DNA of 64,000 nucleotides, from positions 1,213,616-1,277,615 of the forward strand of contig NZ_FOYW01000001.1 of assembly GCF_900115285.1 (NCBI RefSeq). Direction: 5' to 3'. The translations under genes and the position numbers were made by a program. The stretch is from Marinobacter daqiaonensis. Lineage in GTDB: Bacteria; Pseudomonadota; Gammaproteobacteria; Pseudomonadales; Oleiphilaceae. Shown one piece after another: positions 7,435-18,179 of this stretch (within the stretch, counting starts at the first letter, position 1; every line of letters starts with the position of its first letter). The notes under the pieces are model-generated. The model was given only the letters and a program-made list of their open reading frames with translations. It ran no database searches and was not told the origin of the DNA.

Positions 7435-8478
7435 CTCGATGCCGAACAGGTGCACCAGGCCCGGCACCCCGTGGTCGCTCTCGTCCTGGATGAGGAAGTC
7501 AACGAACCCAGCCTCCGGTCCCGCCAGTTTGGGTCGTATTCCGGCATAAGCCGGCTGCAGCCGGTCCGGTTCCAGTGCCGGCCACCACTGTTTTATCGAA
7601 TCGACAAACGCTTGCCTTCTTCCAGGATCGACAGTGACGTCCGGCGCCGGGATCCACTCAACATCAGGGCCGAAGCGGGCCTGGCCGGCCAGGTCCAGGG
7701 TCAGATGTACTCCGAGTCCGCCGGGCTCGGGCACGGGATAGACCAGTGTGTCGAAGGGGTGGCGGCCACTATAGGAAAAATAGACTCCCCGGGCGTACCA
7801 GGCCGGCGGACAGAACCCGGGGTCGTATCCCTGCCAGTTCCCGGCAAGGGGTGTCGCACCAAGGCCGGCAGCATTCACCACCCGCTTGCAGGCCAGCCTG
7901 CAGGGCATCTCTCCACCGACAGTCAGCGTGTGACCACCTTCATCACTGGTAACAGCGATGACCGGAGCACGGCAAACCAGTTGCCCGCCGGCGGACTCAA
8001 GCTCCCCCAGCAGGGAGACCATCAACTCATGACTGCTGATTATCCCGGTACGGGGAGAATAGAGCCCGGCCACAGCCTGAACGCCGGGCAATGCCCGGCA
8101 CAGGGCCTCGCCCTCGGCTACCTCCAGAGCCACGCCATTGGCGGCGGCAGAATCATATACCCGCTCCAGGGGCCCCCTCTGCCGGTCATGGCTGGCAATG
8201 ATCCATTTGCCGGTCTGCCGGTGGGCCACCGGGTGAGTCTGGCAATAACCATAGAGAAGCTCGCGTCCTTCCAGGCAGAAACGCGCCTTGAGTGAGCCGG
8301 CAGGGTAGTAGATGCCGCCATGAATGACTTCGCTGTTACGGGACGAGATACCTTCGCCGAACTGTGCGCCCTGCTCCAGGACAATCACCTCCTGGCCCGC
8401 CAGGGCCAGCTCCCGGGCAACGGCCAGACCCACGACGCCAGCGCCTATGACCACAAGGTCGGTTTGCAGGGTTTCCAA
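7375..8478 (-). CDS. FAD-dependent oxidoreductase of the LhgO/DAO family
   Basis: 367 aa from a TTG at 8478, which has an AGAGGA ribosome site four bases upstream. The reading frame stays open to 8574, but that extension has no family likeness. The N-terminus is a Rossmann FAD site (VVIGAGVVGLAVA) followed by LEQG and SSRNSEVIHGGIYYP, the pattern of L-2-hydroxyglutarate oxidases. The C-terminus has GIRPKLAG and FGIESPGLTSCLAIA, typical of DAO-type enzymes. L-2-hydroxyglutarate oxidation to 2-oxoglutarate is the best guess; other 2-hydroxyacid or amine substrates are possible. It converges with comF, overlapping it by 60 bases, and is divergent from srkA. Confidence 0.82.
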   Translation of the reverse strand: METLQTDLVVIGAGVVGLAVARELALAGQEVIVLEQGAQFGEGISSRNSEVIHGGIYYPAGSLKARFCLEGRELLYGYCQTHPVAHRQTGKWIIASHDRQRGPLERVYDSAAANGVALEVAEGEALCRALPGVQAVAGLYSPRTGIISSHELMVSLLGELESAGGQLVCRAPVIAVTSDEGGHTLTVGGEMPCRLACKRVVNAAGLGATPLAGNWQGYDPGFCPPAWYARGVYFSYSGRHPFDTLVYPVPEPGGLGVHLTLDLAGQARFGPDVEWIPAPDVTVDPGRRQAFVDSIKQWWPALEPDRLQPAYAGIRPKLAGPEAGFVDFLIQDESDHGVPGLVHLFGIESPGLTSCLAIARHVKSLMA

Positions 8479-8591
8479 GTGTTCCTCTCCGGATTGCTGA
8501 ACTGAACAGGCATGAACCGGTATACTGTCATTCACGGAGCCACCGGAAAAGCCCGGGGCCCGACCATTTTGCATGAACCGACGGGAGTCCT

Positions 8592-9611
8592 ATGTCGTCC
8601 GACCAGATAGCGGCGAATAACAGCAGCCACCCCTACGACGCGCTGACGCCGGACCATATCCTGGATGCCGTGGAGGAGGAGCAGTTCCCGGTCAGCGGCC
8701 GGCTGTTCGCCCTGAACAGCTACGAGAACCGTGTTTACCAGGTGGGGCTCGACGACCAGCCGCCGGTGATCGCCAAGTTCTACCGCCCCGGTCGCTGGAG
8801 CGAGGCCCAGATCCGGGAGGAACACCGGTTCTCGCTGGAACTGGAAGAGGCCGGAGTACCGGTTGTCGCTCCGCTGCGTCTGCCATCCGGTGACACTCTG
8901 GGCCGCCACCAGGCATTCCTGTTCGCACTTTTCCACCAGCGCGGCGGCCAGGCCCCGGACACCAGTGTGACGGACACCCTCTACCGGCTCGGCCAGTGGC
9001 TGGGACAATTGCACAACGTGGGCGGCGCCGGCACTTTTGAGCATCGTCCCACCATGGCCATACTGCCGGGCATCACCGACTTCAGCCGCTACCTGACTGA
9101 GAATGGCTGGATTCCTGCGGACCTGCGTCCGGCCTGGGACAGCCTGATTCCGGACCTGATCGATGCCTGTGCCCGTCTTATCGACCAGGCCGGGGAACTG
9201 GACAATATCCGGCTCCACGGTGACTGCCACGCCGGCAACATCCTGGTCCGGGAGGACAGGCTGCTGTTCGTGGATCTGGATGACTGCCGCTCGGGCCCGG
9301 CCATCCAGGACCTGTGGCTGCTGCTCAACGGCGATGACCATGAGCGAAGCCTGCAGTTCGCGGAACTGTTGGAAGGATACGAGATGTTCCGGGACTTCAA
9401 CCGCCGTGAGCGTTACCTGATCGAACCCCTGCGCTGCTACCGGCAGCTTTCCCACTGCGCATGGCTGGCCCAGCGTTGGGACGACCCTGCCTTCCCCCGT
9501 TTTTTCCCCTGGTTTGCCCAACCCCGGTTCTGGTCCGACCAGGTGCTGTCGCTGCGGGAGCAGCTGGCGGCCCTTCAGGGCCCGGTGCTGACTCTCCCGG
9601 GCCAGTACTGA
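8592..9611 (+). CDS. srkA: Stress response Ser/Thr kinase A (YihE/RdoA)
   Basis: 339 aa. SrkA is a cytoplasmic eukaryotic-like kinase that in E. coli counteracts stress-induced, MazF-linked death. Visible motifs are NSYENRVYQVG near 40, VIAKFYRPGRW with the likely ATP-binding Lys near 60, LHGDCHAGNILV (catalytic loop, about 210-221) and VDLDDCRSGPAIQDLW (metal-binding Asp, about 227-242). The length matches the family. GGGAG precedes the ATG. It begins a plus-strand run with the next small gene and cmoA-cmoB (31, 10 and 22 base gaps), probably one transcript ending at the 11804 terminator. Confidence 0.92.
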   Translation: MSSDQIAANNSSHPYDALTPDHILDAVEEEQFPVSGRLFALNSYENRVYQVGLDDQPPVIAKFYRPGRWSEAQIREEHRFSLELEEAGVPVVAPLRLPSGDTLGRHQAFLFALFHQRGGQAPDTSVTDTLYRLGQWLGQLHNVGGAGTFEHRPTMAILPGITDFSRYLTENGWIPADLRPAWDSLIPDLIDACARLIDQAGELDNIRLHGDCHAGNILVREDRLLFVDLDDCRSGPAIQDLWLLLNGDDHERSLQFAELLEGYEMFRDFNRRERYLIEPLRCYRQLSHCAWLAQRWDDPAFPRFFPWFAQPRFWSDQVLSLREQLAALQGPVLTLPGQY

Positions 9612-9642
9612 ACCGACATTCCGACCTTTCGATGGAGCATCC

Positions 9643-9975
9643 ATGAGCCAGAATGAGGCGACCTATACAATCCGAAGCCTGATCGTCACCGCCATTGTGA
9701 GCATTATCGCCACTGTGCTGGTGCTGGAGCTGAGCGGCAAGATCGCCCATCCGGACAACAAGGACCACATGCCGGTCGGGGACTTTCAGGCCATCCATAT
9801 CAAACCGGGCGAGGACTTCCGTATGTCGCCGAAAGCCTCGGAACTCCATGCCGTTTGCGTGGACGGCTACCTGGCGATTGCCTCCGATGCCGACCCGGAT
9901 TACAGGGGCGTCCTGGTGGACTACAAGAACCGGGGGGTTCGCTGCCGCCCGGCGCCCATGAGCGGCGACCTGTAA
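9643..9975 (+). CDS. Membrane-anchored hypothetical protein
   Basis: 110 aa with GGAGC before the ATG. Residues about 10-32 form one hydrophobic segment (LIVTAIVSIIATVLVLEL) that could be an uncleaved signal anchor. The rest (about 78 aa) would be periplasmic and holds two Cys (in HAVCVDGYLA and GVRCRPAP) that could form a disulphide. I recognise no domain. It lies between srkA and cmoA with short gaps, so it is almost certainly co-transcribed and translated. Similar small proteins beside srkA occur in pseudomonads as I recall, without a known function. Confidence 0.75.
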   Translation: MSQNEATYTIRSLIVTAIVSIIATVLVLELSGKIAHPDNKDHMPVGDFQAIHIKPGEDFRMSPKASELHAVCVDGYLAIASDADPDYRGVLVDYKNRGVRCRPAPMSGDL

Positions 9976-9985
9976 GGAGAACTGC

Positions 9986-10747
9986 ATGTCGAACACCGAG
10001 CAACCCCCGTTTCCGACGCAGGAGGCCGACCGGCTCTTCGCCCGGGAGCAGCCCCGGCAGGATTTCCGCTTCGATGCTTCCGTCGCCCGGGTATTCCCTG
10101 ACATGATCCGGCGCTCCGTGCCCGGCTACACCACCATCATCCCCATGATCGAGGTCATTACCGAGCAGTACGCCCAGCCAGGCTCTCACTGTTACGACCT
10201 GGGCTGCTCCCTTGGGGCGTCCACCCTGGCCATGCGCCATGGCCTCCCGGAGAGCGGCTGCACCCTGGTGGGCGTGGACAACTCCGAAGCGATGATCGAA
10301 CGGTGCCGGCACCATATCGCCCTGGACGACCACCCGCTGCCGGTGGAACTGCGCTGCGAAGACATTCTGGAGACGACGATCCAGGACGCGTCCGTGACCA
10401 CCCTGAATTTCACACTTCAGTTCGTTCCGCCAGCGCAGCGACCTGAGTTGCTGGCGCGTATTGCCGGGGCGACCCGCCCTGGGGGCGTACTGATCCTGTC
10501 CGAAAAAATCCGCTTTGAGCGGCCACAGGAACAGGAGGTGCAGACCCGCCTGCACCATGAGTTCAAACGCGCCAACGGCTACTCCGACCTTGAGATCAGC
10601 CAGAAGCGGTCGGCCCTGGAACAGGTTCTCATACCGGAAACCCTTTCGGGCCATCGGGAACGTCTGGAAGAAGCCGGCTTTCGCGATGTCATGGTCTGGT
10701 ACCAGTGCTTCAACTTCGTCTCCATGCTGGCCTTCAAGCCCGCCTGA
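9986..10747 (+). CDS. cmoA: Carboxy-S-adenosyl-L-methionine synthase
   Basis: 253 aa. CmoA converts SAM and prephenate into carboxy-SAM, the donor used by CmoB to make 5-carboxymethoxyuridine at tRNA position 34. The class I methyltransferase fold shows [14 protein letters not shown] (about 70-83), [13 protein letters not shown] (about 95-107), LNFTLQFV and [10 protein letters not shown]. The start has a strong AAGGAGA site. The gene precedes cmoB by 22 bases, so the two steps are co-encoded. Confidence 0.96.
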   Translation: MSNTEQPPFPTQEADRLFAREQPRQDFRFDASVARVFPDMIRRSVPGYTTIIPMIEVITEQYAQPGSHCYDLGCSLGASTLAMRHGLPESGCTLVGVDNSEAMIERCRHHIALDDHPLPVELRCEDILETTIQDASVTTLNFTLQFVPPAQRPELLARIAGATRPGGVLILSEKIRFERPQEQEVQTRLHHEFKRANGYSDLEISQKRSALEQVLIPETLSGHRERLEEAGFRDVMVWYQCFNFVSMLAFKPA

Positions 10748-10769
10748 CACCACCAAGGGAGACCCTGAA

Positions 10770-11792
10770 ATGACGGACTTCAACTGGGAACAGACGTGGG
10801 AAGCCATGCTGGCGAGACTGGAAAGCGAAGGCTGGCAGGACCGGGCCGCCCAGATCCGCGAGCAGCTTCATACCCGCTTCGTCACCAATCCCCATGGCGA
10901 CCTCCCTCGTTGGGCCGCGGCCCTGGCGCAACTTCCCGAGCGCTCCGACGCCCTGGTCTACAACGATCGCAGCGAGGTCACGGTGGATAGCCTCGTCCCG
11001 CTGTCCTCCCCTGAGACGGAACAGCTCGAAGCCGGACTGAGGGGACTCATGCCCTGGCGCAAGGGCCCCTTCCGGTTCTTTGGCACGCTGGTGGACACGG
11101 AATGGCGTTCCGACTGGAAGTGGGACCGGGTTGCCCCCTCCCTCAGTGACCTCAACGGCCGCCGGGTGCTGGACGTAGGCTGCGGATCCGGCTATCACCT
11201 GTGGCGCATGTACGGCGCCGGCGCCTCGGAAGTTATTGGAATCGACCCTGGCCTGCTCTTTCTCTTCCAGTTCCTGGCGGTCAAGCGGTATCAGCCCTCG
11301 GCGCCGGTGGACCTGTTGCCGCTTCGTATAGAGGAGCTGCCACGCCCGCTGGAATACTTCGATACCACTTTCTCCATGGGCGTGCTCTATCACCGGCGCT
11401 CTCCCATTGACCACCTCCTGGAGCTCAAGGACACCCTCCGTCCCGGCGGCGAACTGGTCCTGGAAACCCTGGTGGTGGATGGTCCCGAAGGATACAGCCT
11501 GATGCCCGAAGACCGTTACGGGCAGATGCGCAATGTCTGGTTCCTGCCATCCAGCGCCACCCTTCTGCGCTGGATGGACCGGGCCGGACTGAGAGACGCT
11601 GAAGTGGTGGACGTGACGGTGACAACAACGGAAGAACAACGATCGACGGACTGGATGCGGTTCCAGTCACTGGATCACTTTCTCGACCCGGACGATCCAT
11701 CAAGAACCATCGAGGGGTATCCCGGACCCATGCGAGCCACTGTCATCGCCCGGAAACCGGGAAAACGCAAGCCCCCCGGAAAACAGGGGTAG
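10770..11792 (+). CDS. cmoB: tRNA 5-carboxymethoxyuridine methyltransferase (carboxymethyl transferase)
   Basis: 340 aa. CmoB transfers the carboxymethyl group from carboxy-SAM to 5-hydroxyuridine 34 of tRNAs. Landmarks are LMPWRKGPF near 92, [16 protein letters not shown] near 106-121, the SAM loop [15 protein letters not shown] near 132-146, [10 protein letters not shown] and LETLVVDG. The frame is open far upstream into cmoA (from 10515), but the ATG at 10770 has AAGGGAG nine bases before it and fits the family start. The C-terminal ~15 residues are a basic tail (GKRKPPGK). Confidence 0.96.
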   Translation: MTDFNWEQTWEAMLARLESEGWQDRAAQIREQLHTRFVTNPHGDLPRWAAALAQLPERSDALVYNDRSEVTVDSLVPLSSPETEQLEAGLRGLMPWRKGPFRFFGTLVDTEWRSDWKWDRVAPSLSDLNGRRVLDVGCGSGYHLWRMYGAGASEVIGIDPGLLFLFQFLAVKRYQPSAPVDLLPLRIEELPRPLEYFDTTFSMGVLYHRRSPIDHLLELKDTLRPGGELVLETLVVDGPEGYSLMPEDRYGQMRNVWFLPSSATLLRWMDRAGLRDAEVVDVTVTTTEEQRSTDWMRFQSLDHFLDPDDPSRTIEGYPGPMRATVIARKPGKRKPPGKQG

Positions 11793-11803
11793 CCACAAAT
11801 GCG

Positions 11804-11828
11804 AAAGGCGGCCAGATGGCCGCCTTTT
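11804..11828. terminator. Bidirectional terminator between cmoB and purA
   Basis: AAAGGCGGCC and GGCCGCCTTTT form a ten-pair stem with a four-base loop, flanked by A and T runs. It lies in the 49-base gap between the convergent genes and can serve both strands. Confidence 0.88.
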
Positions 11829-11841
11829 GGAGTCACGCCGT

Positions 11842-13146
<1,305 letters not shown>

Positions 13147-13183
13147 TCATACCGGCCGGCCCGTGGGGACCGGTCTGCCAAAT

Positions 13184-14365
13184 TTAATCCAGTTGTTCGA
13201 CAATCCACCGACCTTCGCGCTTGACCAGCACCCGGTCACAGCCGCGTTCGGCGGGATTGACACTTACATCTTCCGGAAGGGCCCGCACCACCGTTTCGGT
13301 CCTGCGCAGCTCCGCAATAGCCGTTTCCAGGCTGGCATCCGGCTCCGGCGGAGCCCAGATCACGGAGCGGGGCTTGCCGACCCGGCTGCCCAGGTACACC
13401 AGTGCCCGCACATCCAGGCTGAAGCCAGTAGCGGGCCGGGCCCGGCCAAAGTCCTGGCCGATGGCATCATACCGGCCGCCCTTGCCCACGGCATCGCCGT
13501 GGCCCGGAACATAAGCGGCAAACACCAGACCGGTATGGTAGTTGTAGCCCCGCAGCTCACAGAAATCGAAGCCGAGCTTCAGTTCGGGATGGCCGTCCTG
13601 AAGTCGTCCGGCAATGCGCTCAAGCTGGTCCAGGGCGGACAGGACATTGACCGGAGCCCCTTCCAGGGCACGGCGGGCAGTCTTCAGGGCTTCAGCACCT
13701 CCGCTGACCCGGGCGAGGGTGCGCAGGTGGGCTCCTGGCGAACCCGCGGGAGCCTCGCCCAGAAGTTCGTCCAGTTCGGGGATGGACTTGCGGGCCATGG
13801 CGTCAAAAATGGCTGCCCTGGTCTGCTCATCGACGTCCGCCGCCTCGATAAGGGACTGGTAGATGGAAACGTGGGCAAGATCCAGGTGAATCGAATCGAT
13901 ACCCGCCACCTTGAGGGTATCCAGCATCAGCCGGATCACTTCCAGGTCGGCTTCCTCGGACGAGCTGCCAAAGAGCTCACAGCCGGCCTGGATCGGTGTC
14001 CGCCCGGTCAGCATGTGCTGGGGCCGCGCGTGAAGAACATGTCCGGCGTAGCACAGCCGGGTAATGCCTTCCTGGTGCAGCGTATGGGCATCAATTCGAG
14101 CCGCCTGAGGCGTCATATCGGCCCGGACACCCATCATTCGCCCGGTGAGCTGGTCGGTCAGCTTGAAGGTCTGCAGCGCCAGGTCATGGCCGGTGCCGGT
14201 AAACAGCGATTCCAGATATTCGATCAGGGGCGGAATCACCAGTTGGTACCCCCACCGCTGACAGGTATCCATCACCTCACGGCGCAGGGATTCTATCTGC
14301 CCTGCCAGGGGCGGAAGGATGTCTTCCACGCCGTCGGGAAGCAGCCAGCGGTCAGAAACCGTCAT
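13184..14365 (-). CDS. hisZ: ATP phosphoribosyltransferase regulatory subunit
   Basis: 393 aa. HisZ is a catalytically inactive HisRS paralogue that partners short-form HisG in the first step of histidine synthesis. The class II core is visible in LPDGVEDILPP near 9-19, GADMTPQAARI-like text (VRADMTPQAARID), LCYAGHVLHARP and QAGCELFGS near 129-137. It lacks the anticodon-binding domain of a true HisRS, as expected at this length. It is upstream of purA in the same order as in pseudomonads. A strong terminator separates it from hflC, so it should have its own promoter within 14366-14497. Confidence 0.95.
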   Translation of the reverse strand: MTVSDRWLLPDGVEDILPPLAGQIESLRREVMDTCQRWGYQLVIPPLIEYLESLFTGTGHDLALQTFKLTDQLTGRMMGVRADMTPQAARIDAHTLHQEGITRLCYAGHVLHARPQHMLTGRTPIQAGCELFGSSSEEADLEVIRLMLDTLKVAGIDSIHLDLAHVSIYQSLIEAADVDEQTRAAIFDAMARKSIPELDELLGEAPAGSPGAHLRTLARVSGGAEALKTARRALEGAPVNVLSALDQLERIAGRLQDGHPELKLGFDFCELRGYNYHTGLVFAAYVPGHGDAVGKGGRYDAIGQDFGRARPATGFSLDVRALVYLGSRVGKPRSVIWAPPEPDASLETAIAELRRTETVVRALPEDVSVNPAERGCDRVLVKREGRWIVEQLD

Positions 14366-14497
14366 GTCCTGTTTACCTTTTCGCTTGAGTCAGTTTGCCG
14401 GATTCGCCAGTGCGGCTCAGAGGCGAAGCAACCCTCGTGGGGACGCTCCATTCTTTTATGCAAAACCCGGCGGATTCTACACCTTTGCCGCCCACAA

Positions 14498-14540
14498 AAA
14501 AACCGGAACGGCCCTGTGGGCCCAGGGCGTTCCGGTTTTC
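14498..14540 (-). terminator. Rho-independent terminator of hflK-hflC
   Basis: AAAACCGGAACG pairs with CGTTCCGGTTTT, with an inner CCCT/AGGG pairing. On the minus strand it ends in a run of at least seven T, 28 bases beyond the hflC stop. Confidence 0.9.
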
Positions 14541-14567
14541 TGGTTTTCCGGCAAAGGTCCGGCCCGA

Positions 14568-15446
14568 TCAGTTAGTGGCGGGGGTGGGATCCTTCAGGTA
14601 GCGCAGGAACTCGCTATCCGTATCGATGACCATCAGATCGTCCTTGCCGGAGAAGGTGCGCTGATAGGCTTCGAGGCTGCGATACAGGCTGTAGAACTCC
14701 GGATCCGCGCCATAGGCGCCGGCGTAGATGCGGGCGGCCTCACCATCACCCTCACCGCGGGTCTCCTCCGCCTCGGCAAAGGCCTCTGCCAGGGTCACAG
14801 TCCTCTGACGATCTGCATCGGCGCGGATCCCCTCCGCCAGCTCGCGGCCGCGGGAGCGGAACTCCTGAGCCAGCTTTTCGCGCTCGGTTGCCATTCGGCG
14901 GAAGACGTTTTCGCTGACGGACTGGGGCAGCTCGATGGCCTTGACCCGGATATCTATCACTTCGATACCAAAGGCCTCCCGAACCCGCTCGTCGACCCGC
15001 GCGGTCAGGTTTTCCATCAGCTCATCCCGCTGACCGGAAACCACCTCGTGCATGGTGCGGACACCGAACTCATCCCTCAGGCCGTTGTCGATCCGGGACA
15101 GCAGCAGCGACTGGGCGCGAAGCTCGTCACCCCCGGTGGACCGGTAATACTCGTCCACGTCCTGAATACGCCAGGCCACATAGGAATCCACGTCCAGCGG
15201 CTTCTTCTCCGCCGTCAGGTACTGCTTCGCCGGAAGGTCGGTGGTCAGAAGCCGGACGTCGAATTCACGCACCTGATCCACCACCGGCACCTTGAAGTGC
15301 AGACCAGCCGGCACATCGGTCTCGATCAGTTCACCAAACCTCAGGACAACGCCGCGATGGGTCTCCGGAATGATATAAACGCTCGACAGCACCAGCAGGA
15401 CCACGACCAGGGCACCTGCAATGCCCGCAATGCTTTTAGGGCCCAT
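14568..15446 (-). CDS. hflC: HflC, subunit of the FtsH modulator complex
   Basis: 292 aa. The N-terminal membrane anchor (IAGIAGALVVVLLVLSSVYI, about 5-24) precedes a periplasmic SPFH/Band-7 domain with VVLRFGE (about 34-40) and FKVPVVDQV. The coiled-coil half contains ELAEGIRADADRQRTVTLAEA. HflC and HflK form a cage around FtsH in the inner membrane and modulate its proteolysis. It starts two bases after the hflK stop, so the two are translationally linked. It ends before a strong terminator. Confidence 0.96.
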   Translation of the reverse strand: MGPKSIAGIAGALVVVLLVLSSVYIIPETHRGVVLRFGELIETDVPAGLHFKVPVVDQVREFDVRLLTTDLPAKQYLTAEKKPLDVDSYVAWRIQDVDEYYRSTGGDELRAQSLLLSRIDNGLRDEFGVRTMHEVVSGQRDELMENLTARVDERVREAFGIEVIDIRVKAIELPQSVSENVFRRMATEREKLAQEFRSRGRELAEGIRADADRQRTVTLAEAFAEAEETRGEGDGEAARIYAGAYGADPEFYSLYRSLEAYQRTFSGKDDLMVIDTDSEFLRYLKDPTPATN

Positions 15447-15448
15447 AA

Positions 15449-16660
15449 TTATCGACCTCCCCGGCTGTTACTGGATTCCTGACGGTTGCGGAGCTCCTCG
15501 ATCACCCGGTCCGTAAGGGCCTGGATGTTCTGCTCGTCCGTACGCTGACTGCTGTCAGAGCGCGAACCGGATACCGCTGCCTGGTTCTGATCGCTCATGA
15601 TCCGGTCCAGGGGCAGGTACATCATGTTGCCCGAACTGTCGGTGTCCACAAGCACCTTGCTGGTGTTGGTGAAGACGTTCTCAAGGGCCTGCAGGTACAT
15701 GCGCTCACGGGTCACTTCAGGCGCGTTCTGGTAAACGCTCAGCAACTCGGTGAAACGCGCGGTTTCACCCCGGGCCCGCTCGATCACTTCCTCCTTGTAG
15801 GCCATGGCTTCCTCAAGCAGTCGCTGGGCACGGCCCCGTGCTTCCGGAACGACCCTGTTGCGGTAGGTCTCGGCCTCTTCCTTGAACCGCTGCTCGTCTT
15901 CCCGGGCTCTCTGAACCTCGCGGAAGGCGTCCTGCACCGCCTCAGGCGGCTGGGTGCTCTCGACGTTTACCTGAACGATTTCAAGACCGGTGCTGTAGTC
16001 CGCCAGGAAGCTCTGCAGCCGCTGCTCGACGTTAATGGCAAGCTCCGCCCGGCCCTCGGTCAGAACCTGGTCCAGGGTGGTACTGCCCACTTCATGCCTG
16101 AGGGCACTGTCGGTTGCAAAAGCCAGGGCCTGATTGGAGTCCCGGACGTTCAACACGTAGGCCTTGGCATCCGCAACCCGGTACTGGACCTGAAGTTCCA
16201 CCGACACCAGGTTTTCATCCTGGGTCAGCATCTGGCCCCTGGATTCGGCGTTCCGGACGTTGGTCACCCGAACCTTGGTGGCGGACTCGACCAGCGGCAG
16301 CTTGAACCGCAGACCGGGGTTCTCGGTGCGGTGATACTCACCGAAACGGAGCACCACGGCCCGCTCCTGCTCGTCCACAGTGTAGAAAGACTGAAAGACC
16401 ACATAGCCGGCAACAATAATTGCACCCAGGGCAAGTACCGCACCGATACCAGCCGCGCTGCCGCCGCTACCGCCAGAACCCCCGCCGCTGCCGCCGGAGC
16501 GGTTGCCCTTTCCACCGAGCATGCGATTGAGTTTGTCGAGCCCCTTTTTCAGGGCTTCATCGAGGTCTGGGGGCCCCTGATCATTACCACCACGACGACC
16601 ACCTCCGGTACCCCAGGGATCATTGTCGTTGCGGTTCCCACCCGGTTCATTCCAGGCCAT
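15449..16660 (-). CDS. hflK: HflK, subunit of the FtsH modulator complex
   Basis: 403 aa. The cytoplasmic N-terminus is rich in Gly, Asn and Asp (MAWNEPGGNRNDNDPWG..., with a Gly/Ser tract near 60-75). One membrane helix follows (about 73-93), then an SPFH domain with ERAVVLRFGEY and a long helical part with EARGRAQRLLEEAMAYKEEV. The C-terminus is polar and probably disordered. It precedes hflC by two bases and follows hflX by a 98-base gap. Confidence 0.96.
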   Translation of the reverse strand: MAWNEPGGNRNDNDPWGTGGGRRGGNDQGPPDLDEALKKGLDKLNRMLGGKGNRSGGSGGGSGGSGGSAAGIGAVLALGAIIVAGYVVFQSFYTVDEQERAVVLRFGEYHRTENPGLRFKLPLVESATKVRVTNVRNAESRGQMLTQDENLVSVELQVQYRVADAKAYVLNVRDSNQALAFATDSALRHEVGSTTLDQVLTEGRAELAINVEQRLQSFLADYSTGLEIVQVNVESTQPPEAVQDAFREVQRAREDEQRFKEEAETYRNRVVPEARGRAQRLLEEAMAYKEEVIERARGETARFTELLSVYQNAPEVTRERMYLQALENVFTNTSKVLVDTDSSGNMMYLPLDRIMSDQNQAAVSGSRSDSSQRTDEQNIQALTDRVIEELRNRQESSNSRGGR

Positions 16661-16758
16661 AGGTCTCTCCGTCTGTACGTTTAAAGCATTGTGAATGGCT
16701 GCAAATACTAGGGATTTATATCAGCCCCGGCAATAGCAACGGAGCTTTTTGCAATGCG

Positions 16759-18060
16759 TCACGAGGCAGGCGCTTCCGTACGCACCTGTCCGGGCGTCAT
16801 ACCGGCTCGACTGAGCAGCTGATACCAGTCGCGGCTCTGCAACCGCACTTCCAGCACCACGTCGCCATTGTCCCGGTAGCGTTCGCTGATAACCGAATCC
16901 GCCTCGTGGAGCATGGCCCTCAGCCTGCCGTCGGTCGGGCCGAGAATCACACAGTGGTGAAGCAGGTCTTCCGCCAGCCGCTCGACAATGGCGTCATAAA
17001 GCAGTGCCAGACCGTCGCCGGTCTGGGCGGATACCCAGACCCGAACGGGCTCTCCCGCCTCGTTCCGCTCAATCCTGGGGGAAAATTCCTCAAGCAGGTC
17101 GATCTTGTTGAAGACTTCCAGAACCGGCACCTCGTCCGCACCGATCTCATCCAGCACGGACTCGACCTGCTCCATGTTGTCATCACGGCGTTCGTCATGA
17201 CAGTCCACCACATGCAACAGCAATGCCGCCTGGGTGGTCTCCTCGAGGGTTGCACGGAAAGCTTCCACAAGCTTGTGGGGCAGATGGCGGATGAAGCCCA
17301 CCGTATCCGCAATAACGACAGGCCCGATGTCGGGAAGTTCCAGCCGCCGCAGGGTGGGATCCAGGGTGGCGAACAACTGATCGGCGGTGTAAACACCGGA
17401 TTCGGTAATGCGATTGAAAAGGGTGGACTTGCCGGCGTTGGTGTAGCCCACCAGGGACACCGTCGGAATGTCCGCACGCATTCGGGCACGACGCCCCTGG
17501 TCCCGCTGCCGGCGAACTTTCTCCAGCCGCTTGTGGATCGCCTTGATCCGTTCCCGAAGCAGACGCCGGTCGGTCTCCAGCTGGGTCTCACCGGGACCCC
17601 GCAGGCCGATACCGCCTTTCTGGCGCTCCAGGTGCGTCCAGCCCCGGACCAGCCGAGTGGACATATGTTCGAGCTGTGCCAGCTCGACCTGCAGTTTACC
17701 TTCGTGGGTACGGGCCCGCTGGGCGAAAATGTCCAGAATCACCCCGGTCCGGTCCAGTACCCGGCACTTGAGTTCCCGCTCGATGTTGCGTTCCTGGCTC
17801 GGGCTGAGAGCATGGTTGAACAGCACAACGTCCGCCTCGCTCGCCGCCACCACGTCACGGATCTCCTCCAGCTTCCCCTCTCCAACGAAAAGCCGGGAGG
17901 TGGGCTGCTTCCGCGTACCGGTCACCGTGGCCACCGGCTCGACGTTGGCCGAGATCACCAGCTCCCGAAACTCGCCGGGGTCCTCGGACTCGCTGCCATG
18001 GGAAGTAAACTCGATGTGAACGAGCACAGCCCGCTCACCGACATTCGGACGTTCAAACAA
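16759..18060 (-). CDS. hflX: Ribosome-associated GTPase HflX
   Basis: 433 aa. HflX splits stalled or heat-damaged 70S ribosomes. The N-terminal nucleotide-binding domain is followed by a helical linker with GLRGPGETQLETDRR (about 165-179). The G domain carries GYTNAGKSTLFN (G1, about 208-219), DTVGFIRHLPH (G3, about 253-263) and NKIDLL (G4). The start is a TTG with GGAGG eight bases upstream, and the resulting MFERPNVGERAVLVHIEF fits the family start. A strong hairpin with a T-run lies between hfq and hflX, so hflX depends on read-through or on a promoter in the short gap. Confidence 0.95.
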   Translation of the reverse strand: MFERPNVGERAVLVHIEFTSHGSESEDPGEFRELVISANVEPVATVTGTRKQPTSRLFVGEGKLEEIRDVVAASEADVVLFNHALSPSQERNIERELKCRVLDRTGVILDIFAQRARTHEGKLQVELAQLEHMSTRLVRGWTHLERQKGGIGLRGPGETQLETDRRLLRERIKAIHKRLEKVRRQRDQGRRARMRADIPTVSLVGYTNAGKSTLFNRITESGVYTADQLFATLDPTLRRLELPDIGPVVIADTVGFIRHLPHKLVEAFRATLEETTQAALLLHVVDCHDERRDDNMEQVESVLDEIGADEVPVLEVFNKIDLLEEFSPRIERNEAGEPVRVWVSAQTGDGLALLYDAIVERLAEDLLHHCVILGPTDGRLRAMLHEADSVISERYRDNGDVVLEVRLQSRDWYQLLSRAGMTPGQVRTEAPAS

Positions 18061-18105
18061 AAAAGTAGCCTCCAGTCACACAGCTCTCCGACAGCGCACA
18101 AACGC

Positions 18106-18154
18106 AAAAACCCGCACAGGCAGGACCGTCATAGGGTCCGGCCTGTGCGGGTTT
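18106..18154 (-). terminator. Strong hairpin terminator/attenuator between hfq and hflX
   Basis: AAACCCGCACAGGC and GCCTGTGCGGGTTT form a 14-pair stem, extended inward by GGACC/GGTCC. On the minus strand it ends in five T. It starts 26 bases after the hfq stop codon. It could serve mainly to end hfq mRNA, with partial read-through into hflX. Confidence 0.85.
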
Positions 18155-18179
18155 GCTGACAAACCGCACAAGGGTTCGA

